Position numbers and translations under genes: made by a program. Source: Thermoplasmata archaeon (GTDB lineage: Archaea > Thermoplasmatota > Thermoplasmata > Methanomassiliicoccales > Methanomethylophilaceae). From it: a stretch of 64,000 nucleotides of DNA. Positions 19,917 through 28,377 of this stretch are shown in pieces. Numbering within the stretch: position 1 is the first letter of the stretch; the number at the start of each line of letters is the position of its first letter. The notes under the pieces were generated by a model. The model was not told the DNA's origin. It saw only the letters and a list, made by a program, of their open reading frames with translations, and ran no database searches. The stretch spans positions 19,227 to 83,226 of the forward strand of contig SUSW01000034.1 of NCBI GenBank assembly GCA_015063235.1. Reading direction: 5' to 3'.

Positions 19917-21161
19917 ATGGTCGACACCCTTGCCATTGCGGAACAGATAGTGGCCCATAGCCGTACTAATCTCAGTATGGATTTGCGTTTCATAACCCAT
20001 GCAGTGCTGTCTATAAAGGTGGAGCTGCTGGAAGGCGACGGCCCCTATTCCTACGATGGCAGCCATCTGTATATGTACATCAACAGGGTGATCGCCGATT
20101 ACAAGACCGATCCGAACAGGGTGCCGAGGGTGATAGCCCATATGGTCCTCCATCTGGTGCTGGGTCATTACAAGAAGAATCTGGATCCCCTTCGCGATCT
20201 GGCAGAGGATATGATCGTCGAATACGCCTTGGATATGATCGATACGCCGAACATCACTCTTCCGGGGAAGGATGATCGTATTTTCGTATTCGACCGTCTT
20301 CTCAAGAAGGCAGGGGCACCTACCCCGGAGCTGCTGACCGAAGAGCTGAAGGACGTATCCGAATGGCAGATGAAGACTTACCCGCCCCTGTTCTGCAGGG
20401 ATTCCCATGACAGGAGGGACGGGATGGAGCATCCGGAATGGTCGGAGATATCCACGCAGATGATGATCGAGATCGAAGGATTCTCCAAGAATCTTGAAGG
20501 CAGCTCGGATGCGCTCATGAGGGTTCTGCGTCTTCGCAACAGGAAGGAGGTAGACTACCGTGCTTTCCTGAGGAAATTCATGACTTCCAAGGAGAGGGTC
20601 AAGGTGGATGTCAACGAGTTCGACCCGGCATATTACACCTACGGTCTCAGCCTGTACGGGAATATTCCGCTGATCGATGCCCTGGAACATTCCAATTCAC
20701 CTATGATAGAGGATTTCGTCATAGCCATCGATACTTCAGGATCTACAATGAGGGGCCCTGTGGTGCAGTTCATCCAGGACGTCTATGGGATTATGGAGCA
20801 GTGCGATATCACAAACAGGACCAATCTGCATATTGTCCAATGCGACAACGATGTTAGATGCGACGATGTGATCCGGAACAGGCAGGATATGCACGACCTT
20901 ATAGACAATCTGGAGCTCCACGGAGGTAAGGGGACCGACTTCAGGCCTGTGTTCTATTATGTCGACAGTCTGCGTTCCGAAGGGGAGCTCACAAAGATCA
21001 AGGGATTGATCTATTTTACCGATGGGATGGGCGTGTATCCTTCGAAGAAGCCCGATTATCCGGTTGCATTCCTTTTCTGCGACGACCGCTTCCTTGACCT
21101 GGAGGTGCCCGTCTGGGCCATGAAGGTTCAGATAGGCACGGGCCAATTGGCAGTAAGGTGA
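19917..21161 (+). CDS. VWA-like/metallopeptidase-like protein (DUF2201 type)
   Basis: Cytoplasmic protein with two parts. The N-terminal half has a zinc-peptidase-like helix (HMVLHLVLGH, about residues 72-81), and the C-terminal half has a von Willebrand A-like fold with the MIDAS start DTSGSTMRG near residue 272. Such proteins pair with MoxR-type AAA+ ATPases, and one follows at 21214. A TTG at 19890 would add nine residues; the ATG at 19917 is preferred. Together they probably form a chaperone module for metal insertion or protein remodelling; the client is unknown. Confidence 0.8.
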   Translation: MVDTLAIAEQIVAHSRTNLSMDLRFITHAVLSIKVELLEGDGPYSYDGSHLYMYINRVIADYKTDPNRVPRVIAHMVLHLVLGHYKKNLDPLRDLAEDMIVEYALDMIDTPNITLPGKDDRIFVFDRLLKKAGAPTPELLTEELKDVSEWQMKTYPPLFCRDSHDRRDGMEHPEWSEISTQMMIEIEGFSKNLEGSSDALMRVLRLRNRKEVDYRAFLRKFMTSKERVKVDVNEFDPAYYTYGLSLYGNIPLIDALEHSNSPMIEDFVIAIDTSGSTMRGPVVQFIQDVYGIMEQCDITNRTNLHIVQCDNDVRCDDVIRNRQDMHDLIDNLELHGGKGTDFRPVFYYVDSLRSEGELTKIKGLIYFTDGMGVYPSKKPDYPVAFLFCDDRFLDLEVPVWAMKVQIGTGQLAVR

Positions 21162-21213
21162 GCATAGTTTCCTCCTACAGTAAAATATTCCAGACCGCGT
21201 TTCGGTGATTGTC

Positions 21214-22575
21214 ATGATGAACATTCAGGATGCCAAGGATCAAATCAAGGATGCGATTGAGGTCTATCTGAGCAAAGACGCGGCAGGAAATTACGTAATC
21301 CCCCGTTCCAGGCAGAGGCCGATAATGCTCCTCGGACCGCCAGGGCTGGGAAAGACGGCCATAATGTCTCAGATCGCTGCTGAACTGGGTATAGGGTATC
21401 TTCCGTACACTATCACCCACCATACCCGTCAGTCTGCGATAGGTCTCCCCATGATCGAGAAGGTGGATTACGGCGGATATGAGTGTACCGTAACCAACTA
21501 CACCATGAGTGAGATAATATCCTCGGTCTACGAAGTCATATACAACGAAGGGAAACCCGAGGGCATTCTGTTCATCGATGAGATAAACTGCGTGTCGGAG
21601 ACCTTGGCACCGGCGATGCTGGACCTGCTCCAGAACAAGAAGTTCGGACCCCACCTCATCCCGGACGGATGGGTTCTGGTATCCGCAGGGAATCCTCAGG
21701 AATACAACGATTCCGCCAGGGACTTCGATGTGGCAACTCTTGACAGGGTCAGGGTTATCGAGGTCCAATCCGATTCCGATGTGTGGCTGAGATACGCTAT
21801 GAGCGCAGGAATAAATGACGCCATTATCTATTATCTGAAGGTGAAGCCTCAGAATCTACTCAAGATCGAGCGTACGGTGGATGGTACACAGTTCGTCACT
21901 CCCCGTGCATGGGAGGATCTCTCCGTGGTCCTGAATGAGTATGAATCCAAAGGGATATGGGCCGGAGTCGGTCTGATATCTCAGTATGTCAGGGATCCTG
22001 AGATCGCAACTGAGTTCAACAAGTACAGGGAATTCTACAGGAAATACCGCGAGGATTACAACGCGGATTCCATACTGGCCGGATCGTTCGAGGTAGCACC
22101 TTCAGCGGTAAGTGCAGAGGGCAGACTGGCAGTCATCTCGATTCTTGTCGGAAAGCTCAACTCGGAGGCTGGAAGGGGACTCGATATCCAATATGCAAGA
22201 GACCTAATCAAGGATAGCCCCGGCGTCACGTACGCGGATATCAGCAAGAAGCTGAAATCCAATCTCACCCAGGAGGAGAGGAGGGGGCTCCAGTTCGCCT
22301 CGGAATGTCTCATCGAGAGTGCCACTGATGAGTCGCTGAATGATCTGCTCACGGATGCGAGACGGCGTTTCGAGGATCATTTAATGAATGCTGTGGAGTT
22401 CGCCAAGACAGCATTCGGCATCGGCCCGGAGACGATATCTCTTCTCACAGGTCTCATCTCATGTTACAATGTAGTGATGTTCTCGCTCCCCGGAGGTGCG
22501 CTGTACACATATAACGACGATCTACTGAGCGCAGGAAGGGATAGGAACCTGCAGAATTTGCTGGAGGGGATGTGA
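21214..22575 (+). CDS. MoxR-type AAA+ ATPase
   Basis: AAA+ ATPase of 453 residues. Walker A GPPGLGKTA is near residue 42, Walker B ILFIDEINCV near 120, sensor 1 SAGNP near 154, and an arginine-finger-like ATLDRVRV near 173. A GGTGAT ribosome binding site lies four bases before the ATG at 21214. The long C-terminal helical region after residue 300 has no motif I recognise. It sits between the VWA-type partner upstream and a coupled gene at 22575, and the three are probably one operon. Confidence 0.88.
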   Translation: MMNIQDAKDQIKDAIEVYLSKDAAGNYVIPRSRQRPIMLLGPPGLGKTAIMSQIAAELGIGYLPYTITHHTRQSAIGLPMIEKVDYGGYECTVTNYTMSEIISSVYEVIYNEGKPEGILFIDEINCVSETLAPAMLDLLQNKKFGPHLIPDGWVLVSAGNPQEYNDSARDFDVATLDRVRVIEVQSDSDVWLRYAMSAGINDAIIYYLKVKPQNLLKIERTVDGTQFVTPRAWEDLSVVLNEYESKGIWAGVGLISQYVRDPEIATEFNKYREFYRKYREDYNADSILAGSFEVAPSAVSAEGRLAVISILVGKLNSEAGRGLDIQYARDLIKDSPGVTYADISKKLKSNLTQEERRGLQFASECLIESATDESLNDLLTDARRRFEDHLMNAVEFAKTAFGIGPETISLLTGLISCYNVVMFSLPGGALYTYNDDLLSAGRDRNLQNLLEGM

Positions 22576-23246
22576 TGACGATCAGGGTAGAGACGGCGTT
22601 GGTGGAAGGGGGTCTGGAGATAACCAGGCTTGTGACCAATGATGTCAAGATAGTAATTCCCGCTCAGATTAACGGGCGTCCTGTCGTGTCGCTCGGACCC
22701 ATGTTCCTAAGAGACTCCCATGGGCCCGGAAGCCGTATGCTAATCATCCCAGCTTCCGTCACCAGAGCTTCAAATGAGGCTCTTGTCTCCACGGTTATCA
22801 AGACGATAAGCTATCTGGGGGACTTTTCTACTTTCAATTCGTTCAAATGGACCATAAGCAACGATTGTCAGGTTATATGCGGCGACGGATTCACCTTCGA
22901 TTTCCTATCAGGATATCCGATGAGCTTCCCAGAGTTCGACAATGTGATCCTGGCATCACACCAGAGGATATGCGAGTCTACGGTGATGGCCCGCCTGAAG
23001 GATCCTTATATGCTTACGGATGAGAACCGTGAGAAATACATACATTATATGAGGTCGCGCACCGTTCCGATGGCGGAGCATGCCATTTTGGAGAACGATA
23101 TGGCTACGCTGAAATCCGTTATAGAGACAAAACTGCTGTCCGATGACGATCTAAGGTCGCTATTGGAGAGTTCCGTCAGATCGGGAAGGACTTCTTCCAC
23201 ATCCATGATCATGACCACTCTGAATGCTAAATACCGCAGTGAATGA
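22575..23246 (+). CDS. Hypothetical protein with a BspA-like leucine-rich segment, MoxR partner
   Basis: A 223-residue protein whose ATG overlaps the MoxR stop codon, so it is translationally coupled. The N-terminus has a BspA-like repeat unit (IVIPAQINGRPVVSLG) and a later ILIPASV-like strand. The C-terminal part is helical with an ankyrin-like flavour (MAEHAILENDMATLKSVIE). I cannot name a function; its position suggests an adaptor or substrate of the MoxR/VWA pair. Confidence 0.65.
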   Translation: MTIRVETALVEGGLEITRLVTNDVKIVIPAQINGRPVVSLGPMFLRDSHGPGSRMLIIPASVTRASNEALVSTVIKTISYLGDFSTFNSFKWTISNDCQVICGDGFTFDFLSGYPMSFPEFDNVILASHQRICESTVMARLKDPYMLTDENREKYIHYMRSRTVPMAEHAILENDMATLKSVIETKLLSDDDLRSLLESSVRSGRTSSTSMIMTTLNAKYRSE

Positions 23247-23285
23247 CGGGAAATAGAGCCGGGATAAAGACAATAAAATTATAGT

Positions 23286-24266
23286 ATGGACCGTATCGCA
23301 ACCGTGATGGCGTCAGGTGCTAGCGATTGGCAGGATATCATCTCTGATGATCTGAAGAGGGTCTCGGAGATCATGCGCGAGGCCACTCGCGACAGCAATC
23401 CGGAGGTCCAGGAGGTTTTGGATTATGCTTTGGACTCGCCGGGTAAGCTCATACGTCCGTCCATCGTTATTCTGGTTTGCAGGGCGATTGGTGAAAAATC
23501 CAATGAGAACGCCCTGAAATACGCAGCGGCATCCGAGCTGGTACATATGGCTACCCTCATCCATGACGACATCAATGATGAGAGCGAGAGTCGCCGCGGA
23601 AAGCAGGCCACCTATAGGAAGTACGGTGTCAGGAAGGCATTGACCACGGGAGATACCATGTTCGTCAAGGCCATGACCCTCTTTGACTCCAATCCATCGC
23701 TTCTGAGGAGTATCATCGATATGGGATCGTCTCTAGCCGACAGCGAGTTCCTTCAGTACAATCACAAGTATGATCTTGACATAACCGAAGAGGAGTACTA
23801 TCAGGTCATTTCAGGCAAGACGGCATCACTGATCTCCGAATGTGCCAAGACAGGAGCTATCGCCGCCGATGCCCCCAAAGAGGTAATTGACGAGATGGGC
23901 CGTTTCGGACAGCTTTACGGAATGGCTTTCCAGATTGCGGACGATCTTATCGATCTCACAGGTTCGGAATCGATTTCGGGAAAGACCTCGATGAGGGACC
24001 TGGGAGAGGGAGTAATAACCCTCCCGACCATCATAGCGATGCGTGACAAGAAGGTCGGAGGCAAGATTTCTCGTCTTTTCAAATCAGGGGCTCCACTGGA
24101 GGAGATCCGTGCTCTGATAATGGAGACCGATGCTATTGCGGAATGCAAGACCATCATCAGCGATTATGTGGATGAGGCGATAGAGGCTCTGAACATACTA
24201 TCTCCCAGCGAATACAGGGAATCCCTGGCCAAGATGACCAGGCTTAATCTGACGAGACTGAGCTGA
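23286..24266 (+). CDS. idsA: Polyprenyl (geranylgeranyl-type) diphosphate synthase
   Basis: Trans-isoprenyl diphosphate synthase, supplying C20 or longer chains for archaeal ether lipids. The first Asp-rich motif is HDDIND near residue 97 followed by RRGKQA, and the second is ADDLIDLTG near 218. KLIRPS near residue 50 binds the allylic substrate. The 326-residue length is normal. Chain length cannot be read confidently from the sequence. Confidence 0.93.
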   Translation: MDRIATVMASGASDWQDIISDDLKRVSEIMREATRDSNPEVQEVLDYALDSPGKLIRPSIVILVCRAIGEKSNENALKYAAASELVHMATLIHDDINDESESRRGKQATYRKYGVRKALTTGDTMFVKAMTLFDSNPSLLRSIIDMGSSLADSEFLQYNHKYDLDITEEEYYQVISGKTASLISECAKTGAIAADAPKEVIDEMGRFGQLYGMAFQIADDLIDLTGSESISGKTSMRDLGEGVITLPTIIAMRDKKVGGKISRLFKSGAPLEEIRALIMETDAIAECKTIISDYVDEAIEALNILSPSEYRESLAKMTRLNLTRLS

Positions 24267-24267
24267 A

Positions 24268-25284
24268 TCAGTAGTGGTCGTACAGGATGTTGCCGGGTTC
24301 CAGCAGCACGCCGTCGCCTTTCTGCACGCGTCCGACTATCTCGGCGTTCCGATACTCCTTGGCGATCTGTTCAGCCTCCTCTGCAGGGGCGATGATGGTG
24401 AATCCCATGCTCATGTTGAGGGTCTGGTAGATCTCCTTGTCCTCCACCTCTCCGAGCTCCTGGAGCTTTGTGAAAATGGGTGCAGGCTTGACAGGATCGC
24501 TGATGACGTACTGGAGTCCCTTCTTCATACGGAGGATGTTCCTGAGTCCTCCGCCAGTGATGTCGACCAATCCGTGGACCTCGTATTTCGAGGTTATCTC
24601 CAGGACCTGCCTGACATAGATTTCTGTGGGTGTGAGGAGTTCCTCTCCGATTTTCTTGGAAAGACCGGGGACGGAATCGGTCCAAGCGATGTTGTTGGCT
24701 TCCACGATCTTCCTGGCGAGGGTGAGTCCATTGGAGTGTATTCCCGAGGATCTGAGAGATACGATGAGGTCTTTCTCGGCACACTTGTCGCCTGTTATGA
24801 TCTTGTCCTTCTCGACGTATCCGAGACATGTTCCGGACAGGTCGACGCCGTTAACGATCTCTGGCAGGACAGCGATCTCTCCGCCGACGATCTCCATGTT
24901 TGAGAGCTCGGCACCTTTCTGCAACCCGATCCCGATCTCCCTGGTGATCTTCTCATTGGGCTTATCGATGGCGATGTAGTCTACGAAGGATGTGGGCTCT
25001 GCATTTACACATATTGTGTCGTTTACATTCATTGCGATGCAGTCGATTCCGACCGTATCCCACTTGTTGAGGGCTTCTGCGATCATCAGTTTCGTTCCGA
25101 CACCGTCGGTGGCGAGTGTTATATATCTGTCTCCGAAGTCGATCAGACTGGCGAACAGGCCGGGCATGCGGACGTTTTGTCCTATTCCGTCCCTCTTGTA
25201 CTCCAATTTGTCAACTAGTGCCTTTATAGCACTGGATTTCTGGTCGATGCTTACGCCTGATTTCTCGTAGGTCCAACCGCTCAT
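24268..25284 (-). CDS. purM: Phosphoribosylformylglycinamidine cyclo-ligase PurM
   Basis: ATP-dependent AIR synthetase, fifth step of purine synthesis. The protein starts MSGWTYEKSGVSI at 25284, where GAGGATC provides a ribosome binding site; an ATG at 25296 adds four residues. Landmarks are TDGVGTKLMIA near residue 60, the GIDCIAMNVNDTI segment, and HGLVDITGGGLRNILR near 236. Length of 338 residues is normal. It converges with idsA, the stops being almost adjacent. Confidence 0.93.
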   Translation of the reverse strand: MSGWTYEKSGVSIDQKSSAIKALVDKLEYKRDGIGQNVRMPGLFASLIDFGDRYITLATDGVGTKLMIAEALNKWDTVGIDCIAMNVNDTICVNAEPTSFVDYIAIDKPNEKITREIGIGLQKGAELSNMEIVGGEIAVLPEIVNGVDLSGTCLGYVEKDKIITGDKCAEKDLIVSLRSSGIHSNGLTLARKIVEANNIAWTDSVPGLSKKIGEELLTPTEIYVRQVLEITSKYEVHGLVDITGGGLRNILRMKKGLQYVISDPVKPAPIFTKLQELGEVEDKEIYQTLNMSMGFTIIAPAEEAEQIAKEYRNAEIVGRVQKGDGVLLEPGNILYDHY

Positions 25285-25382
25285 TTTGATCCTCATCGGT
25301 CGGTATGTGATGCCAGTAATTTAGGGATTCGGTCAGAGGGATAAAGGTCAGGGCGGTATTCCGCCGGTTTTCAGCTGACGGT

Positions 25383-25835
25383 TCAGCTCACGATTTCTTT
25401 GATCCAGAGTTTCTCTTTGTAGGAGATTTCGCCGTCTACGGCGCAGACCATCATGATGACCAGGATGATGTCGTTCCTGAGATCGTCATCCGCCTTATCA
25501 AGGACATCTTTCATCTGTTTGATGACGTGCCTGTCGTCATCGTTCTTCTTTCTTCTCTCCTCGAACCTGGCCTTGACATCTTTGTAGTGGAGCTCCTTGC
25601 CTGTCATGGTCTCGAGGGCCGGGCGTATCAGTTCGAACTCCTTCTTCTCCAGTTTTCCGTCCGATGTCACGGCTTCGATGATGAATAACTTGAACACATC
25701 CAAGCCGGTCTCGCCCTCCTCTGAGATCTCCTCCAGCGCCTTAACGACCCTGATGGATTTCTCCTCGAATACCGATGAATAGGATGCGGGATCCAAGGAT
25801 TCGAACTGTTTGCATAATATCTCGAAATCTGTCAT
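25383..25835 (-). CDS. TerB-like helical protein
   Basis: A 150-residue, highly charged all-helical protein. Two acidic loop segments, VTSDGKLEKKEFELI and AVDGEISYKEKLWI, match the paired metal-binding helices of the TerB/DjlA-like fold. TerB proteins are linked to stress response and membrane-associated complexes. It is upstream of purM on the same strand, and downstream of the flavoprotein gene by 16 bases, so an operon with the latter is likely. Its exact role is unknown. Confidence 0.65.
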   Translation of the reverse strand: MTDFEILCKQFESLDPASYSSVFEEKSIRVVKALEEISEEGETGLDVFKLFIIEAVTSDGKLEKKEFELIRPALETMTGKELHYKDVKARFEERRKKNDDDRHVIKQMKDVLDKADDDLRNDIILVIMMVCAVDGEISYKEKLWIKEIVS

Positions 25836-25851
25836 CTTGAATCACCACTCT

Positions 25852-26358
25852 TCACTGAATAGAGGCTCCCAGCGATTCTGCCTGAGTGGCCCCTCTGGAA
25901 CCGAGGACCTCGCCCAGATTGTTCCATCCCACGTTGTCGATGAAGTTCCTGTACCATGTTACAGCCTCTTCGTACGTAGGGTCGTCCGATGTCATCAGCA
26001 GGATGCTGTCCCTTTGGCAGGATTCCGCACCGTATTTGGTGAACATCGCGAACAGACGGTCGATGGCCGTCTTCAGCGTACCGGCCACCCCCAGGAAATA
26101 GACGGGGGATGAGAGCACAACCACATCTGCTGTCTTGAACGCATCGTATATCTGGGACATCTCGTCCTTCTGTGTGCAGGGATCCGCATTGCGGGTACAC
26201 CCCATGCATCCTATGCATCCGCGGATGTTCATCGTCTGCAGATAGAATTCCCTGACGTTGTTGCCTGAAGATTTCGCTCCTTTGGTGAATGACTGCACCA
26301 ATGCGCTGGTGTTTCCGTTCTTCCTAGCGGCTGCATTGAGAATGATGATCTCGGACAT
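25852..26358 (-). CDS. Flavodoxin-like NAD(P)H-dependent FMN reductase with Cys cluster
   Basis: A 168-residue flavoprotein of the iron-sulfur flavoprotein/NADPH-dependent FMN reductase group. It begins IIILNAAARKNGNTSALV, the FMN phosphate loop, and has a compact motif CIGCMGCTRNADPC near residues 48-61 that can bind a [4Fe-4S] cluster. SSPVYFLGV near 85 stacks on the flavin. It probably transfers electrons to oxygen or peroxide detoxification or to other redox partners. It is followed after 16 bases by the TerB-like gene. Confidence 0.82.
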   Translation of the reverse strand: MSEIIILNAAARKNGNTSALVQSFTKGAKSSGNNVREFYLQTMNIRGCIGCMGCTRNADPCTQKDEMSQIYDAFKTADVVVLSSPVYFLGVAGTLKTAIDRLFAMFTKYGAESCQRDSILLMTSDDPTYEEAVTWYRNFIDNVGWNNLGEVLGSRGATQAESLGASIQ

Positions 26359-26424
26359 GGGTCTACCACAGATGAGAACAATGCTGGTGGCAGTAGATAA
26401 TGCCTTGTCACCGGTCCTACAACA

Positions 26425-26434
26425 TTAATATAAG
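26425..26434 (+). promoter_or_regulatory. TATA box of rlmE
   Basis: TTAATATAAG is centred 24 bases before the ATG at 26453, predicting a leaderless rlmE message. Confidence 0.6.
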
Positions 26435-26452
26435 AATCCCGTAACCTCCAGC

Positions 26453-27136
26453 ATGGCTGACCTACACGACCGCTGGGTGGCAGAGAGGAGGCATGAGCAC
26501 TACTACAAGCTCGCCAAGAAGCTTAACTACCGCTCCAGGGCATCCTTTAAGCTGATCCAGATCGATGAGAGGTTCGGTATTTTCAAAGAAGGGGATTCCG
26601 TTGTGGACCTGGGAGCATGTCCTGGAGGATGGTGTCAGGTCGCTCAGGAGAGGACATGGCCTAACGGTCACGTCATCGGCGTGGATCTGAGGTACATCAA
26701 ACCTCTGGACGGCGTGGAGTTCATCATCGGGGATATAACCGAGGATTCCACTATGAGGGAGCTTCTCGAGAGGTTCCATGGAAAGGCCGATGTCGTTTTG
26801 TCGGATATGGCGCCCAACATCGCCGGACATTATTCAACCGACCATGCGAGATCGATACATCTGTGCATGTTCGCCGTAGATGTATGCGACCGCATCCTGA
26901 AGAAGGAGGGGAAGCTGGTCATGAAGGTCTTCATGGGAGACATGTTTGACACACTCATAGATGAGCTGGATAAGCGTTTCCAATCTGTGAAGGTCCATTC
27001 ACCAGACGCGTCCAGGCCCACATCTTCAGAGGTCTATGTCATTGCCCAGGGTTTCTTCGGTAAATCCGTGAAGCTCAAGGACGTCACCGAGAAGGAGAAG
27101 AAACCGGAGTTCACCGTCAAGGGCGGATTCATATGA
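26453..27136 (+). CDS. rlmE: 23S rRNA 2'-O-ribose methyltransferase RlmE (FtsJ/RrmJ)
   Basis: SAM-dependent enzyme that methylates a ribose in 23S rRNA helix 92. The SAM loop VVDLGACPGGWCQVA is near residue 48, and the K-D-K-E catalytic set is visible as FKL near 33, LSDMAPN near 115 and KLVMKVF near 155. The 227-residue length includes a short basic tail. The stop overlaps the start of the FAH-family gene by four bases (ATGA). Confidence 0.92.
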   Translation: MADLHDRWVAERRHEHYYKLAKKLNYRSRASFKLIQIDERFGIFKEGDSVVDLGACPGGWCQVAQERTWPNGHVIGVDLRYIKPLDGVEFIIGDITEDSTMRELLERFHGKADVVLSDMAPNIAGHYSTDHARSIHLCMFAVDVCDRILKKEGKLVMKVFMGDMFDTLIDELDKRFQSVKVHSPDASRPTSSEVYVIAQGFFGKSVKLKDVTEKEKKPEFTVKGGFI

Positions 27137-27762
27137 AACCTACCAAGATAGTCTGCATCGGGTGGAACTACAAATCCCATATATCGGAGCTGAAGTCGAA
27201 ATTTCCAGAGGTGCCTACAGTGTTCTTCAAGCCTGTTAGCTGCCTTATAGGGAACGGTGAGGACATAGTGATACCCAAAGGGATTACTAATGTGCAGCAC
27301 GAGGTGGAGCTGGCACTCATATTCGGGAAGGATTGCAAAGGCGTCTCAGAAGAGGATGCGATGGATTCCATATCGCATGTCGCCGTTTTCAACGACGTGT
27401 CCGCCAGGGACATGCAGTGGAAGGCCCGCGATGAGGGGAACACATGGGACCTCAGCAAAGGGATGGATACTTTCGGACCGATGTCGGAACCGATTCCTCT
27501 CAAAGATGCGGGCGATCTGCAGCATCTCGATCTGGAGCTTACGGTCAACGGGGAGGTCAGGCAGAGGGGGAACACCTCCAATATGATCTTCACCATACCG
27601 TTCCTCGTATCATACGTCTCGAGATACATCACCATGAATGCAGGCGATATACTTATCACCGGTACTCCTGAGGGTGTATCGGAGATCAAGCCAGGGGATG
27701 TGGTTGTTGCTAAGATCCAAAATGTTGGTTCCCTCACCAACGGCGTCAGGTCCGAGCGATAA
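27133..27762 (+). CDS. Fumarylacetoacetate hydrolase family protein (FAHD1-like)
   Basis: Metal-dependent hydrolase or decarboxylase acting on acylpyruvate or oxaloacetate-like substrates. It starts KIVCIGWNYKSHISEL and carries the metal-site strand HEVELALIFGKDC (residues 56-68) plus FNDVSARDMQ near 88 and the ITGTPEGVSEIKPGD region near 174, all typical of FAH domains. Length (209) matches the small single-domain group. It is coupled to rlmE, though no functional link is obvious. Oxaloacetate decarboxylase activity is one possibility. Confidence 0.87.
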   Translation: MKPTKIVCIGWNYKSHISELKSKFPEVPTVFFKPVSCLIGNGEDIVIPKGITNVQHEVELALIFGKDCKGVSEEDAMDSISHVAVFNDVSARDMQWKARDEGNTWDLSKGMDTFGPMSEPIPLKDAGDLQHLDLELTVNGEVRQRGNTSNMIFTIPFLVSYVSRYITMNAGDILITGTPEGVSEIKPGDVVVAKIQNVGSLTNGVRSER

Positions 27763-27825
27763 AGCCGTCACCGCAAAGATGAAGTTCCTTCTTCAGCAGA
27801 AGTGACGGGAGCCAGCCTTAATCGA

Positions 27826-27833
27826 TTTATATC
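27826..27833 (+). promoter_or_regulatory. TATA box of the cyclophilin-like protein gene
   Basis: TTTATATC is centred about 24 bases before the ATG at 27853, giving another leaderless arrangement. Confidence 0.55.
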
Positions 27834-27852
27834 TAAAACATTTAGAACATGC

Positions 27853-28329
27853 ATGAACAGGGCCGTCATGGCGATATCCGCATTAGCAGTCGTATTGGTT
27901 GCAGGCATAGGCCTCTATTTCGCTCTCAATGGCGGGCAGGGCGATGAACCCTCTCCTGTGGATCCAGGGGTCGATGACATGGATTTGATTCTTACGATAG
28001 ACGGAAAGAAGGTGGATGTGATCTGGGAGGATAATCCGTCGGTTGATGCCATCAAGGTATTGGCGAAGAATACGATGACGGTCAGAATGGAACGCTACGG
28101 AGGTTTCGAGCAGACCGGAAGCATGCCGAAGTCTGTCGTAAAGAACGATTCGTGGATAGACGTCGGTACGGGAGACATCATGCTGTATAGAGGAGTCCAG
28201 ATCAGCATATTCTTTGACGATAACGCTTACGATTATACCAAACTGGGGAAAATCTCAGGGATGTCGGAGTCAGAGATAACGGCGATGCTGAACAAGCCAA
28301 ACGTGACCGTTGTTTTCACGTTGGTCTGA
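27853..28329 (+). CDS. Membrane-anchored or exported cyclophilin-like protein
   Basis: A 158-residue protein. The first 25 residues (NRAVMAISALAVVLVAGIG...) form a signal anchor, followed by a Pro/Asp linker. The rest matches the small 'cyclophilin-like' fold: LTIDGKKVDVIWEDNPS, then MERYGGFEQTGSMPKS and GDIMLYRGVQISIFF. These lack obvious prolyl-isomerase residues, so the activity is unknown. The start at 27853 is chosen from the TATA spacing; a longer frame from 27802 begins upstream of the promoter. Confidence 0.72.
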   Translation: MNRAVMAISALAVVLVAGIGLYFALNGGQGDEPSPVDPGVDDMDLILTIDGKKVDVIWEDNPSVDAIKVLAKNTMTVRMERYGGFEQTGSMPKSVVKNDSWIDVGTGDIMLYRGVQISIFFDDNAYDYTKLGKISGMSESEITAMLNKPNVTVVFTLV

Positions 28330-28377
28330 TGGCCTCTGCAATTGTTTCAGGGCTGGGCAGAGGGCTTTCGGTCCGAA

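Noticed and set aside
19419..20690. 423-codon minus-strand frame opposite DUF531 and the VWA-like gene
   Set aside because: Covers two real genes on the other strand and has no family features.
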